Positions 5,846 to 5,943 of a DNA stretch of 5,943 nt are shown one piece after another; positions within the stretch are counted from its first letter, which is position 1, and each line of letters starts with the position of its first letter. The notes below the pieces were generated by a model. The model was not told the origin of the DNA and searched no databases. It saw only the letters and a list, made by a program, of their open reading frames with translations. Source of the stretch: Thermogutta sp. (GTDB lineage: Bacteria; Planctomycetota; Planctomycetia; Pirellulales; Thermoguttaceae); NCBI GenBank assembly GCA_012798155.1, contig JAAZNR010000182.1, positions 1 to 5,943 of the forward strand, in the 5' to 3' direction. A program made the translations under genes and the position numbers.

Positions 5846-5943
5846 TCAACTCCCTGCCGCCGTCGCTTGCGGCGGGGTCCCGGCAAGGACGGCCAGCACG
5901 GCCTCGTGCAGCAAGCCGTTCGATCCCAGGCCGTTGCCCGACG
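5846..5943 (-). CDS. C-terminal end of an unidentified protein (partial)
   Basis: A minus-strand frame enters at the right edge and ends in TGA at 5848-5846, giving 31 residues with a hydrophobic helix-like stretch (NGLLHEAVLAVLAG) and an Ala/Gly/Ser tail. Third codon positions are almost all G or C, as in the two large genes, and the repeats begin directly after the stop, as expected for a gene end. I do not recognise the family, and too little is present to assign one. It is in the same orientation as the HSP90-family gene but about 840 bases upstream of it, so it is probably a separate transcription unit. Confidence 0.6.
   Translation of the reverse strand, partial: SGNGLGSNGLLHEAVLAVLAGTPPQATAAGS

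Overview
The window is GC-rich bacterial DNA, and everything convincingly coding reads on the minus strand. The codon use (mostly G/C in third position), the weak or absent Shine-Dalgarno sequences and the GC-rich palindromic repeats between genes suggest a planctomycete-like genome. That assignment is an inference, because the window contains no rRNA or other phylogenetic marker.

Layout in the direction of transcription, right to left. (1) At the right edge, 5846-5943 holds the last 32 codons of an unidentified gene. (2) An intergenic stretch of about 840 bases (5010-5845) follows. Its outer half carries a 170-base sequence present twice in direct orientation (5391-5560 and 5665-5833), each copy enclosing a 20-base hairpin stem, with a third palindrome between the copies. 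Its inner half is the leader of the next gene, with a possible sigma70-type promoter and a perfect 3 x 13-base tandem repeat. (3) 3105-5009 encodes a complete 634-residue HSP90-family ATPase with all GHKL nucleotide-binding motifs, the middle-domain arginine and a recognisable C-terminal end. It is a divergent form, closest by eye to the actinobacterial/planctomycete 'HSP90 family protein' group rather than to ordinary HtpG. (4) A 375-base gap (2730-3104) carries two inverted copies of a small hairpin element with a covarying base pair, plus other short repeats. (5) From 2729 to the left edge runs one uninterrupted reading frame of at least 909 codons, encoding a large, soluble, tetratricopeptide-repeat protein whose C-terminus lies outside the window.

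The main biological point is the HSP90 + giant TPR protein pair in the same orientation. Eukaryotic Hsp90 works with TPR co-chaperones, whereas classical bacterial HtpG is not known to. The pair may be a bacterial chaperone with a dedicated TPR partner or client adaptor, but the link rests only on gene order. The 375-base, repeat-filled gap leaves co-transcription unproven. The long plus-strand reading frames across both genes are antisense shadows and are not annotated.
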